A DNA stretch of 24,420 nt from Ruminococcus_C sp963590855 (GCA_963590855.1 CAVAQT010000035.1:1-24420), one strand, 5' to 3'. Shown: positions 1-7,172, counted from the stretch's first letter. The notes: generated from the sequence alone by a model not told the origin. Translations and numbers: made by a program.

Positions 1-89
1 CTGCAAAACAGATGGATTGTTTTGCGTTATTTGCAGTTTTCTGAGATTTATCATAATGCTGTACGCATCTGATTTATCTCGCAACTGCG

Positions 90-845
90 TTGTTTTCGCT
101 TACCCCAACATTTGCAAAAGAGCCTATTTTGTTTTTCCTGTTTATCCCCTTTCTGAATACGCTCATTCGAAATTTGACAGAGAAACAGCATATCCTGCTG
201 CTCTTGCTTTGCGGATTTACTTATGTGTTTTTTGGAACGATCAAACGTATGCCCGTTTCCATGAACTATGTTTCTTGGTTTATGGTTCTGTACATCATTG
301 CATCTTATATCCGAATGTATCCCAAGCATGTCTTTTCAAAGACAAAGTTGTGGGGCATACTTACCGCAGTAAGCATTGTGTTATGCTCACTTTCTGTTGT
401 TTGCTGTGCATGGTTATCTTTCAAGTTCCATAAAAGCGTCTGGTACTTTTTTGTGACCGACTCCAACACGTTTTTAGCTGTACTGGTGGGTGTATGTGCA
501 TTCCTGTTCTTCAAGAACCTAAAAATCAAGTACAATTCTTTTATCAATGCCGTTGCATCAACCACATTCGGCATTCTGATGATTCATGCAAACTGTGATG
601 CCATGCGTCGCTTTTTGTGGCAAGATGTGTGCCAGAATGTCAAAATGTATGATTCACAGTTTATGCCGCTGATTGCCATTGGCTGCGTATGTGCTGTATT
701 TTGTGTATGCTCTTTGATTGACTGGTTGAGAATACAGCTTATTGAAAAAATGTTTATAAAAAGAGTATCGGTATGGGAACCTAAAATAATTATGTGGTGG
801 CATAAAAAAGAAAAAATGATATGTAAAAAAATTAATATTATGTAG
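90..845 (+). CDS. Acyltransferase family 3 membrane protein, C-terminal remnant
   Basis: Reads as the C-terminal half of an acyltransferase-3 (OafA/WecH-like) integral membrane protein. This family O-acetylates surface polysaccharides; whole members are usually about 330-380 residues and this one has 251. Several hydrophobic segments are visible, with a family-like stretch near residues 17-27 (LFIPFLN) and a late GILMIHANCD segment resembling the conserved C-terminal part of the family. The only start is TTG at 90 with no convincing ribosome binding site. The same frame is blocked by stops at 42 and 54 just upstream, so the gene is either 5'-truncated or frameshifted, and may be a pseudogene. 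Its base composition is clearly more AT-rich than everything to its right, and the C-terminus is Lys/Ile-rich, which suggests acquired DNA. Confidence 0.6.
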   Translation: MFSLTPTFAKEPILFFLFIPFLNTLIRNLTEKQHILLLLLCGFTYVFFGTIKRMPVSMNYVSWFMVLYIIASYIRMYPKHVFSKTKLWGILTAVSIVLCSLSVVCCAWLSFKFHKSVWYFFVTDSNTFLAVLVGVCAFLFFKNLKIKYNSFINAVASTTFGILMIHANCDAMRRFLWQDVCQNVKMYDSQFMPLIAIGCVCAVFCVCSLIDWLRIQLIEKMFIKRVSVWEPKIIMWWHKKEKMICKKINIM

Positions 846-974
846 CGATATTAATTCTCATTTCTCGGCATAAAACAAAATATAATTTTCAAGAGTCGCC
901 CTCGCCGCAGCAAAAAAAGAACTCACCTAACCCACTAAAACAACGTCCCAAAATTCCCCACCGACAACCAATCC

Positions 975-1015
975 AAAAAACCGCCGTGTCCCGGATACAT
1001 TCCGGAACACGGCGG
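975..1015 (-). terminator. Intrinsic terminator of the dockerin/SH3 gene
   Basis: The inverted repeat CCGCCGTGT(T/C)CCGGA with a 5-nt loop spans 981-1015. On the minus strand it is followed by a run of T (A975-A980 on plus). It lies 54 bp beyond the stop of the gene at 1069. Confidence 0.85.
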
Positions 1016-1068
1016 TTCGTCGTTTTATCTGTCATTTGCGCCGCATGTGTAAGCACACGATCCAGCAC

Positions 1069-2634
1069 TTATACAACCGGCAGAGAAGTAAAGCTGTTCA
1101 GCAGGAACTGCATCAATACCACCACATCGGTGGAATCGATCTGCTCGTCCTTCTGGCAGTCCGCATTGGCGAGCTGCGCATAGTTCAGCGATACACTGCC
1201 GTTGAGATACTTCTGTAGTATCACGGCATCGGTAATATCGATGGCACCGTCGCAGTTGATGTCGCCGTAAAGGGTAACATAGCGATCATCCACATTGGTG
1301 TCCATGGTAGTTGCCGCTGCTTCCGTCGTGGTTTCCGCCGGCGCAGTGGTGTCCGCTGCCGCTGTGGTAATGGTCTCTGTGGTCGTGGTAGTCTGTGCTT
1401 CCGAAGTAGCTGTCGTCGTCTGTGCCGCTTCCTGCTTCAAATAATCCATGGAGCAGTAACCGCTGACACCGTTATAGCTGACTGCCGCCCACTTGCCGTT
1501 GGCAGAAGTCACCTCCACCAGCGTGCCGCCCGGGATCGTTCCAACCTTGGAGGAATCCGTAGACGGGCCGCTGCGCAGATTCAGTGCAGATGCCGTAACG
1601 CTGTATGTGCCGGCATAGCTCTCGCTGAAATCCGATGCTGCTGCGGTGGTCGTGGTAGTTTCTGCCGGAGCCGCTGTCGTCGCTGCGGTGGTGGTCTGTG
1701 CGGCTTCCTGCTTCAGATAATCCATGGAGCAATAACCGCTGATGCCGTTATAGCTGACCGCTGCCCACTTGCCGTTGGCGGAGCTGACGCTCACCTGTAC
1801 GCCGCCGGGCAGTGTACCCACCTTTGCGCCGGAAGTAGACGGTGTGCTGCGGACATTCAGCGAAGTGGCAGTCACCGTATAAGTACCGGCATAGCTTTCC
1901 GAAAAGTCAGAGGTATCGGCGCTGCTGTTGTCGCCGCTGCCGCCGTCCGAAACGCCTGCATCGCCCCAGCCCAGGGAAACGATGGTGTTGTACGCATAGT
2001 TCAGACGTTCTGAATAATAGCTGGAGCTGTTGGCGAGCGCCGTGCTGTGCAGCCCGGACAGCGTTACGCTGCTGTAAGAGCCGCTGCCGGCTGCCGCATT
2101 GAGGATCCGCTTCGCCACGCCCATACCCCGGTTATACAGCTCTGCATAGTATACCAGAACGCCGGCATTGGAAATGCCCAGCTTCTGCCCTGCGCTGATA
2201 TAGCCCTGCACATCGCTGTACGCCAGCGCATCCTGCTTGGACTTTCCTGCGCTGGTCGTCAGGAGATTGGACGCCGCTGTGCCCTCTGCCGCAGAAAAGG
2301 TGCGGGAGTTCCAGCTGGAGGCAGACATCACTTCATTGTAGAAGCTGCTGCCCAGGATCGACTGTGCCGAACCGGTATCCGCATTTGCGATAGAACGCAT
2401 CAGCTGAAGCGCCCGGTCGGCATGCCACTGTAACATACCGATGCTGACTGCACCGTTGTCATTCCGGTTGATGGTGCCATATGTACCCTCGCTCCGGGAA
2501 ATGATCTGTACAGCGGCTTTTGTCATCTCATCCACGGAGACCGCAGAAGCGGAAAAAGAGACCGCAAAAGACGAGACGACTAAAGCAATAATGGTAAGAC
2601 AGGATAAAACGACTGCCATGATTTTTTTACGCAT
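1069..2634 (-). CDS. Secreted lysozyme-like protein with two SH3 domains and a dockerin
   Basis: A 521-residue secreted modular protein. Residues 1-32 are a signal peptide. Residues about 35-225 form a domain with an SEGTYGTINRNDNGAVSIG-type motif (48-66) followed by LQW, reminiscent of phage/clostridial muramidase-like domains; Glu49 is a plausible catalytic acid by analogy. Two bacterial SH3 domains follow at 249-308 and 341-400, both ending in GYCSMDYLKQE. Thr/Ala-rich linkers come next, then a type I dockerin at 457-513 with Ca-binding loops DINCDGAIDITD and DCQKDEQIDSTD. I chose ATG 2634 because AGGAG lies 7-8 nt upstream and the signal peptide starts there; longer in-frame extensions are Arg-rich leader translation. 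It probably remodels peptidoglycan and docks to a cohesin. The exact hydrolase family is inferred, not proven. Confidence 0.88.
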   Translation of the reverse strand: MRKKIMAVVLSCLTIIALVVSSFAVSFSASAVSVDEMTKAAVQIISRSEGTYGTINRNDNGAVSIGMLQWHADRALQLMRSIANADTGSAQSILGSSFYNEVMSASSWNSRTFSAAEGTAASNLLTTSAGKSKQDALAYSDVQGYISAGQKLGISNAGVLVYYAELYNRGMGVAKRILNAAAGSGSYSSVTLSGLHSTALANSSSYYSERLNYAYNTIVSLGWGDAGVSDGGSGDNSSADTSDFSESYAGTYTVTATSLNVRSTPSTSGAKVGTLPGGVQVSVSSANGKWAAVSYNGISGYCSMDYLKQEAAQTTTAATTAAPAETTTTTAAASDFSESYAGTYSVTASALNLRSGPSTDSSKVGTIPGGTLVEVTSANGKWAAVSYNGVSGYCSMDYLKQEAAQTTTATSEAQTTTTTETITTAAADTTAPAETTTEAAATTMDTNVDDRYVTLYGDINCDGAIDITDAVILQKYLNGSVSLNYAQLANADCQKDEQIDSTDVVVLMQFLLNSFTSLPVV

Positions 2635-3043
2635 AAAAACGCTCCTTTGTGGTGTTTGCGTTGTCAGCAGCCGCTGCATCGCAGTACGGTTTCGCCTGCC
2701 GCTGCAATGCACCGTATGTCTCTCCGGAGCCAGTCCTGAAACCCAGTTCCGCCCGGATGTCTGTTCCATACGGTTTCGGGGCACACGCCTGTCCGGTTCC
2801 AAAGGCGGAGAGCGATGCCTGCGCTCTGCCGGCATTGTCCTGACGGATCAGAGGATCTGCCGCAGCATACGCCATCTGCCCGAGATATGCCATCTCCTGG
2901 GATTCGTTGCTCCCTTGGAACTTGTGTCACCCCACGCACTGCACCGTCCGCCTGTGTGTACCAGGCTGTAGACGGACGGCAGATGTGTTCTTCTCCGGCA
3001 GACAGATCCACGCCTGTCCGCCGGAGCGGTGGTCACCGTACAT
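2635..3043 (-). promoter_or_regulatory. Long structured 5' leader of the dockerin/SH3 gene
   Basis: About 400 nt of untranslated RNA separate the predicted start of transcription from the ATG. The first hairpin is a 13-bp stem (arms 3014-3026 and 2993-3005, one G-U pair, 8-nt loop). A second stem pairs 2974-2979 with 2944-2949 and 2962-2966 with 2950-2954. Downstream is a GGGGTGA stretch (2927-2933 on plus as its complement). The layout suggests a cis-regulatory RNA. I could not fit it to a known riboswitch class. An 88-codon frame inside it (2627-2893) has no properly spaced SD. Confidence 0.45.
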
Positions 3044-3048
3044 TTGCT

Positions 3049-3077
3049 ATTATACCATGTTTGTAACCGTTTTGCAA
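3049..3077 (-). promoter_or_regulatory. Promoter of the dockerin/SH3 gene
   Basis: On the minus strand, TTGCAA (3072-3077), a 17-bp spacer, then a perfect TATAAT (3049-3054). The RNA start is predicted near 3042. It reads into the long leader. Confidence 0.75.
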
Positions 3078-3251
3078 GACTTTGCGACGAGTTTCCCCGG
3101 AACTTTTGCACATCTGTACAAATTCTCCTGTGGAATTATAGCTCTTTTTCACGATTTTCGCGCCGTCTGACGTAAGATTCCGCGATCCATTTTGTAACTT
3201 TTTAAGGAATTTTGTCATTGTTTGTACAGCGCGCACCGCCTGCACCGCAGC

Positions 3252-3284
3252 AAAAAGCGGCTCTCCCGCCCTGGGAAAGCCGCT
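3252..3284 (-). terminator. Intrinsic terminator of the CAP/cohesin-like/dockerin gene
   Basis: Minus-strand stem AGCGGCTTTCCC / GGGAGAGCCGCT with a short loop, followed by TTTTT (A3252-A3256 on plus). It sits 24 bp after the stop at 3308. The interval 3078-3251 holds no gene that I can support. Confidence 0.85.
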
Positions 3285-3307
3285 CGTTTTTATCCAATGA
3301 AAAATGC

Positions 3308-5584
3308 TTATTCCTGATACGGCAGTGTCGTAATGGTCTGCACCAGGAATTTCAGCAGGGTCAGCGCATCGCTGGCATTCAGCTCGCCGCTGCCGTCACA
3401 GTCGCCATTGCTGCGCTGCTGCGTGTTGAGCAGAACCGCTCCGGCAACCGCCTTGTTCAGCAGAACCGCATCTGCCACATCCACCTTGCCGTCCACGTTG
3501 ACATCCCCATAGAACACATGCTCCACCGGTGCTTCGGTGGTCTGCTGTCCGTCTGTAATGCGGATCACGCCGCTCACGGTCTGGGGAATGCCCCGCTGTC
3601 CGTTCTCTGCGTCCAGCCATCTGCCGTTGCCGCCGGCAGCGTTGACCGCAGTCAGCGTCACCGCATATTCTGCGCCGGCAGCAGCATCCTCCGACAGCCG
3701 CAGCTGCACCGTACCGATCTGCCCTGCCGCAGTGCCGTCCACAACACTGTTTGTCCACCAGATAAAGCTGTTGCGCTCACTTGCGGCACACATGCCGGAA
3801 AGCGCTTCGCTGTCCACATAGGTCATGCCCGAAGCACAGGAAATGCCGAAAGAAAGGGTGGAATAGCCCCGGTCTGCATAGATGGGCACTTCCACTACAT
3901 AATCTGCCGCCCGCAGTTCATCCAGAGAGATCTGCATATCCGGAACCGAAACCGTCAGCGTATCCGCCTGCCCGGTGGTCTCCGAAGTCGCCGCTGTGTC
4001 GGCCGTCGAAGCTGTCGTTGTAGTCGTCGCCGTCTCTGTAGAAGAAACGGTGGTTTCCGTTGTGCTGTTGTCCAGGATCAGAATGCCGCCGCTGATGACG
4101 TTCTCCTCACCCCAGATGCCGCTGTTGGCTCTGGTCCATCGGGCAGTGGTGCCGCTGGCATTGACGGTGGTGGCATCCAGCGCGAACCAGTCGCCGCCGG
4201 CAGTGTCCTCCGGCAGCTGGAAGGTAAAATAGCCCACCTCTCCGGCAGTCGCCGCACCAATGTTATAGAAGGTGCACCAATGGAAATCGCCCTGACTCGC
4301 CGGTACGCAAAGCCCTGCCGAAGCTGTGCAGGACAGATAGGTCAGCCGGGAATCCTGTGTCACGCCGAACTCCATCGCGCCATAGCTGTGGTCTGCCGAG
4401 ATCGGCACGCGCACCTGATAGTCCGCCGCTTTCAGTTCCTCCAGCGTGAGTGTCACCGTGTCCAGGGAAATGGTCAGCGGCTCCAGAGTCTCCGCGGTCT
4501 CCGTCCCGGACGCTGTAGATGCCGCTGTGCTGGCTGTGGTAAAGCTTGTTTCAGTGGTCGTTGTCGTGGTTGCAGAAGTCGTCGTTGTGGTCGTGGTCTC
4601 CGCCGCCGCAGCAGTCACCTCTATGGTATAGATCAGGCTGTTGGTCTCCGCCGTCAGCGTTGCCGAACCTGCGCCCACCGCAGTCACCTGGTCGCCGTCG
4701 ATGCGCATCACTGTCTCGTCAGAAGTGCTCCAGGACACAGTGTCCTCCAGCGTGAAGCCAGTCTTGCCGCTGTACTCTGCCGCCAGCTGCAAGCTGCGGC
4801 TCTCTCCCACTGTAAAGGTCTCCCCCAGTGTCTCCGATTGCAAGGTCACATCCGACGAAGGCACTTCCACCTTCTGGATACCGCTGGTATAGTCGAAAGA
4901 GAAGCTTTCGCTGTCGTCCGAACCGTTGTATTCGGCGCAGGTGGTGTTATAGTATCTGCCGGACGAGGTGCAGAATGTGCCCATGCCCACATAGCGGTTT
5001 GACGGCGCGATCATGCTGGTATAGTGCCCGGTCACACCGCCGGTATTGTTCAGATAGTCGGATTTTTCCTCGTACCACTGCTGAATGCCCTGCACCATGT
5101 CGCTGCTCCAGTTCCACGCCAGGCACTCGCCATAGGAGCGGTAGCCGCCCGGTGTAGAAAGGGTTGACCAGCGTGTGCCGTTGGTTCTGGTGTGCGCCAC
5201 CGTCTGCGAGGATTCCGCAGCCCGGATCCGGGCGATGTACTCCAGTCCCTCCGACCACTGAATGGGAACATAGTCCGACGGTGTCAGCGTCGAGCCGGTG
5301 TTGGGGTCGGGATAACCGTTGTCGCATGCCTCTTTCCGATAGCTGTTGATGAGATCCAGTGCCTCGCTGATCTGATCGACATACGTTCCCGAAATGCCGA
5401 TGAGCGTCGTATCTGTGCCGCCCTGTGCCACATCGGTATCCCATACCGGGAGCGCCGCGCCGTCCTCCGCCGTAACGTCCAGCCCGTCAAAGGACATTCC
5501 CGTCACCAGGAGCGCCGCCGAAAGCAGCAGTGCCGCCGCCCGGTGCAGACCCTTTGCCGCAAGCCGTTTTTGCATATTTTTCAT
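3308..5584 (-). CDS. Secreted CAP-domain protein with Ig-like domain, two cohesin-like modules and dockerin
   Basis: About 758 residues. Order: signal peptide (to about 40); CAP/SCP-PR1 domain (about 69-220) with the family motifs GECLAWN and GHYTSM; BIG2-type Ig domain (about 237-325, ending AVGAGSATLTA); Thr linker; two related beta-sandwich modules (about 368-505 and 542-678) with the pattern VxVPIxAD-x-GFG and later GxVGxFxFxLPEDTAGG, resembling cohesins; dockerin (about 691-753, loops DVNVDGKVDVAD and DCDGSGELNASD). The stop is 24 bp from a terminator. The in-frame ATG at 5593 is only 1 nt from the GGAG; ATG 5584 has AGGAG at 10 nt and is preferred. CAP proteins are often extracellular with unclear activity, so the biochemical role is open. 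The cohesin-like assignment rests on pattern, not on a search. Confidence 0.87.
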   Translation of the reverse strand: MKNMQKRLAAKGLHRAAALLLSAALLVTGMSFDGLDVTAEDGAALPVWDTDVAQGGTDTTLIGISGTYVDQISEALDLINSYRKEACDNGYPDPNTGSTLTPSDYVPIQWSEGLEYIARIRAAESSQTVAHTRTNGTRWSTLSTPGGYRSYGECLAWNWSSDMVQGIQQWYEEKSDYLNNTGGVTGHYTSMIAPSNRYVGMGTFCTSSGRYYNTTCAEYNGSDDSESFSFDYTSGIQKVEVPSSDVTLQSETLGETFTVGESRSLQLAAEYSGKTGFTLEDTVSWSTSDETVMRIDGDQVTAVGAGSATLTAETNSLIYTIEVTAAAAETTTTTTTSATTTTTTETSFTTASTAASTASGTETAETLEPLTISLDTVTLTLEELKAADYQVRVPISADHSYGAMEFGVTQDSRLTYLSCTASAGLCVPASQGDFHWCTFYNIGAATAGEVGYFTFQLPEDTAGGDWFALDATTVNASGTTARWTRANSGIWGEENVISGGILILDNSTTETTVSSTETATTTTTASTADTAATSETTGQADTLTVSVPDMQISLDELRAADYVVEVPIYADRGYSTLSFGISCASGMTYVDSEALSGMCAASERNSFIWWTNSVVDGTAAGQIGTVQLRLSEDAAAGAEYAVTLTAVNAAGGNGRWLDAENGQRGIPQTVSGVIRITDGQQTTEAPVEHVFYGDVNVDGKVDVADAVLLNKAVAGAVLLNTQQRSNGDCDGSGELNASDALTLLKFLVQTITTLPYQE

Positions 5585-5646
5585 CCTTGCCATTCTCCTC
5601 TCTGTAAGCTAAGATACTGCATAAACTCTAGGTTTTTCCTATGACT

Positions 5647-5655
5647 ATTATATCA
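5647..5655 (-). promoter_or_regulatory. Extended -10 promoter of the CAP/dockerin gene
   Basis: TGATATAAT on the minus strand (TG-N-TATAAT). No good -35 lies 17 bp upstream, as is common for extended -10 promoters. The distance to the start codon is about 55 nt. Confidence 0.6.
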
Positions 5656-5729
5656 CATCCGAAAAAAGGAAATGTGGAATTTCTATTTCCTGCGGCAAAA
5701 TATACCGAATTTTGGCGTTCTACACAAAG

Positions 5730-5756
5730 AAAAAAAGCCGCCGCCGGCGACTTTTT
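5730..5756 (-). terminator. Terminator overlapping the end of the PPTase gene
   Basis: Stem AGTCGCC/GGCGGCT (one G-U pair, 3-nt loop) with T runs on both strands. On the minus strand the tract corresponds to A5730-A5736. It abuts the stop codon at 5755, and it could also act on plus-strand transcripts. Confidence 0.7.
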
Positions 5757-6312
5757 ACATATCGTAAAATTCCACACACTCCGGGAGCGCATCCTCCGGA
5801 GAAATACAGCAGGCGACCGCATGACCGCTTTCCAGACGGAACTGCCGGAACTGCCAGCCAGACGGGTGGACGGCAACCATATCCCCTGCTAGCCCAAACA
5901 CCGCCGTGTGAAGCGGATACGAAATCCCAATACCCAGTGCCTTGACAAAAGCCTCTTTCAGCGTCCAGAACTGGAAAAATGCCGTGTCCGGGTCGGGAGA
6001 ATCCTGCACCGCCCGAAGCTCCTCCGGCGCAAACGAACGGTGCAGCACACCGGGACGCAGGGCACGGATGTGCTCGCAATCCACTCCCAGAGGCGCATCG
6101 GAAATGCCGCATACCGCCAGACCGCGGCAATGGCTGAGGTTGAAGCAGATCTCCGGATGCGCCGGAAAATAGGGCTTTCCGTGAGAATCCCGGGCAATTT
6201 CAGGCAAGGGCATGTGATAGATGATCTCCACCGCATGGGTCAGGAGCGCATAAGCGGCGGCATGTTCCATCGCTTTCTCACGCGTGGGGATAAGAGCAGC
6301 AAATAGGCGCAT
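5755..6312 (-). CDS. 4'-phosphopantetheinyl transferase (Sfp/AcpT type)
   Basis: A 185-residue cytoplasmic enzyme that would transfer the 4'-phosphopantetheine arm of CoA to a conserved Ser of acyl or peptidyl carrier proteins. The family signatures are all present: GKPYF at 45-49, FNLSHC at 57-62, LGVDCE at 75-80 with the Mg-binding Asp78 and Glu80, and FWTLKEAFVKALG at 115-127 with Trp116, Lys119, Glu120 and Lys124. It is shorter than Sfp (about 224 residues) but within the range of compact members. ATG 6312 has AAAGGAG about 9 nt upstream. No carrier-protein or synthase gene is in the window, so the substrate is unknown. It appears to be transcribed alone. Confidence 0.93.
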   Translation of the reverse strand: MRLFAALIPTREKAMEHAAAYALLTHAVEIIYHMPLPEIARDSHGKPYFPAHPEICFNLSHCRGLAVCGISDAPLGVDCEHIRALRPGVLHRSFAPEELRAVQDSPDPDTAFFQFWTLKEAFVKALGIGISYPLHTAVFGLAGDMVAVHPSGWQFRQFRLESGHAVACCISPEDALPECVEFYDM

Positions 6313-6331
6313 CTGGGACAGCTCCTTTCAA

Positions 6332-6360
6332 AATATAATGCACTTTTGTGATATCGTCAG
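6332..6360 (-). promoter_or_regulatory. Possible promoter of the PPTase gene
   Basis: Minus-strand CTGACG (6355-6360), 17-bp spacer, TATATT (6332-6337). The leader would be only about 12 nt but still contains the SD. Plausible, not certain. Confidence 0.45.
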
Positions 6361-6407
6361 GGCGAAGCCTCTCACCAAAACCGCCGCCTTTCACAAACAA
6401 AAACCTC

Positions 6408-6436
6408 TTGACAAACGCAGCATTCTGGCGTATAAT
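6408..6436 (+). promoter_or_regulatory. Antitoxin RNA promoter, copy A
   Basis: Perfect TTGACA (6408-6413), 17-bp spacer, perfect TATAAT (6431-6436). A near-identical promoter precedes the non-coding RNA in all six copies. Confidence 0.85.
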
Positions 6437-6442
6437 AAAGAT

Positions 6443-6538
6443 AAAGAGAGAGCATACCAGTAGACGGTCTGCTCCCACTGCTTAGAAGTTAAAGAATAAC
6501 CGCCACAGTTTGGAGACTAGGGGCGGTTATTTCTTTTT
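6443..6538 (+). ncRNA. Candidate type I antitoxin RNA, copy A
   Basis: A roughly 95-nt RNA predicted between a consensus promoter and an intrinsic terminator, with no SD-preceded reading frame. Its 5' part (GAGAGAGCATACCAGTAGAC, then GGTCTGCTCCCA) is conserved in all copies. The CUCCCA segment can pair with UGGGAG of the toxin SD, and the flanking GGUC can pair with GAUC after a 2x2 internal loop. Its 3' end is fully complementary to the toxin mRNA end, because the two convergent transcripts share the terminator region. Antitoxin function is inferred from this architecture. Confidence 0.75.
6495..6538. terminator. Shared bidirectional terminator, copy A
   Basis: Stem AATAACCGCC (6495-6504) / GGCGGTTATT (6522-6531) with a 17-nt loop and a T-rich tail on the plus side (TCTTTTTC). 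It ends both the antitoxin RNA (+) and the toxin mRNA (-). The toxin stop codon lies inside the stem. Confidence 0.8.
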
Positions 6539-6664
6539 CTTGCCGTGGTGATTCTGATTACTATTTTTATGATTATAGTAAATGTATAAGATCACGCTGA
6601 TGCAATCCAACAGAAAACTGCCGATCTTCAGCAAATCACCAAAAGTGATATATTGATCCATCAT
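6527..6664 (-). CDS. Candidate type I toxin peptide, 45 residues, copy A
   Basis: A small peptide starting MMDQYITFGDLLK, with one predicted membrane segment (about residues 11-30, rich in Ile, Leu, Phe and Tyr) and a hydrophilic His/Asn/Lys tail ending in four Lys. ATG 6664 is preceded by GGGAGG with an 8-nt spacing, which is ideal. The size, single hydrophobic helix and basic tail match membrane-acting toxins of type I systems (Fst/Ldr, TxpA, holin-like). The gene runs convergently into the antitoxin RNA gene with a shared terminator. Copies B and E encode the identical peptide. I do not recognise the exact family, and toxicity is inferred. Confidence 0.78.
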   Translation of the reverse strand: MMDQYITFGDLLKIGSFLLDCISVILYIYYNHKNSNQNHHGKKKK

Positions 6665-6746
6665 ACCGATCACCTCCCATCTGTTCCAATGAGCAGTGGG
6701 AGCAGAAACAAACCGCCTACCGTTTCAGGTATGCCCTCAGAATTCC

Positions 6747-6775
6747 AGTATATCACATCCAACGAAAAATGTCAA
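6747..6775 (-). promoter_or_regulatory. Toxin mRNA promoter, copy A
   Basis: Minus-strand TTGACA (6770-6775), 17-bp spacer ending TGTGA, TATACT (6747-6752). The leader then runs through GGGCATACCTGAAACGGTAG and an anti-SD segment CTGCTCCCA before the SD. Confidence 0.82.
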
Positions 6776-6799
6776 ATAAATTACTACGCAAAAAATGAC

Positions 6800-6828
6800 T
6801 TGACAATCTGAAAAAAATCGCGTATAAT
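6800..6828 (+). promoter_or_regulatory. Antitoxin RNA promoter, copy B
   Basis: TTGACA (6800-6805), 17-bp spacer, TATAAT (6823-6828). It starts 25 bp upstream of the copy A toxin -35, back to back with it. Confidence 0.85.
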
Positions 6829-6834
6829 AAAGAT

Positions 6835-6930
6835 AAAGAGAGAGCATACCAGTAGACGGTCTGCTCCCACCGCTTAAGTTAAAGACTTAACCGCCGCAAG
6901 TTGGGGAACTCAGGGGCGGTTATTTCTTTT
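6835..6930 (+). ncRNA. Candidate type I antitoxin RNA, copy B
   Basis: Same architecture and conserved 5' half as copy A. It diverges in the middle (CTCCCACCGCTTAAG and a different loop, GCAAGTTGGGGAACTCAGG). The divergence from copy A is concentrated in the loop and the region just after CUCCCA. Confidence 0.74.
6888..6930. terminator. Shared bidirectional terminator, copy B
   Basis: Stem TAACCGCC (6888-6895) / GGCGGTTA (6915-6922) with a T-rich tail. It is two base pairs shorter than copy A because the left arm reads ACTTAACC. Confidence 0.75.
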
Positions 6931-7057
6931 TCTTGCCGTGGTGATTCTGATTACTATTTTTATGATTATAGTAAATGTATAAGATCACGCTGATGCAATC
7001 CAACAGAAAACTGCCGATCTTCAGCAAATCACCAAAAGTGATATATTGATCCATCAT
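6920..7057 (-). CDS. Candidate type I toxin peptide, 45 residues, copy B
   Basis: The coding sequence and SD region are identical to copy A, giving the same 45-residue peptide with a membrane segment at residues 11-30 and a KKKK terminus. ATG 7057 has GGGAGG at 8 nt. Perfect conservation of the coding part, while the leader and antitoxin loop differ, implies recent duplication or gene conversion. The mRNA leader carries the 54-bp double-hairpin module absent from copies A, C and E. Confidence 0.77.
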   Translation of the reverse strand: MMDQYITFGDLLKIGSFLLDCISVILYIYYNHKNSNQNHHGKKKK

Positions 7058-7118
7058 ACCGATCACCTCCCATCTGTTCCAATGAGCAGTGGGAGCAAAA
7101 ATCAGAAAAAGACTTGAC

Positions 7119-7172
7119 CAGTCCGTCGCCCAATGGAAATGGCGACGGCAGACTCGCCCAGGGATGGCGAGC
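7119..7172. repeat. 54-bp double-hairpin module in the copy B toxin leader
   Basis: Two adjacent hairpins: CCGTCGCC/GGCGACGG with a 10-nt loop and CTCGCC/GGCGAG with a 7-nt loop. The flanks join without it in copy E (GACTTGAC directly followed by CGCCTACC), so its ends are defined to within about 2 bp. Confidence 0.8.

Noticed and set aside
2627..2893. 88-codon upstream frame overlapping the dockerin/SH3 start
   Set aside because: An AGGAG abuts the ATG with no spacing, the product is low in secondary-structure pattern, and it overlaps the better-supported start.
2635..3043. ydaO-type c-di-AMP riboswitch call
   Set aside because: Only a GGGGTGA stretch agrees; the conserved 3' core and the closing stem were not found, so I left the leader unassigned.
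3212..5002. 596-codon open frame on the plus strand
   Set aside because: It lies antisense to the CAP/dockerin gene, has an Arg/His/Cys-rich composition with no domain, and no SD. The open frame comes from GC-rich codon bias on the other strand.
6278..6478. Minus-strand frame starting MGADRLLVCSLF, also at 9055-9339
   Set aside because: It is the reverse reading of the conserved antitoxin promoter and RNA start, so its recurrence reflects the repeat. No SD, and the frame runs into unrelated DNA.
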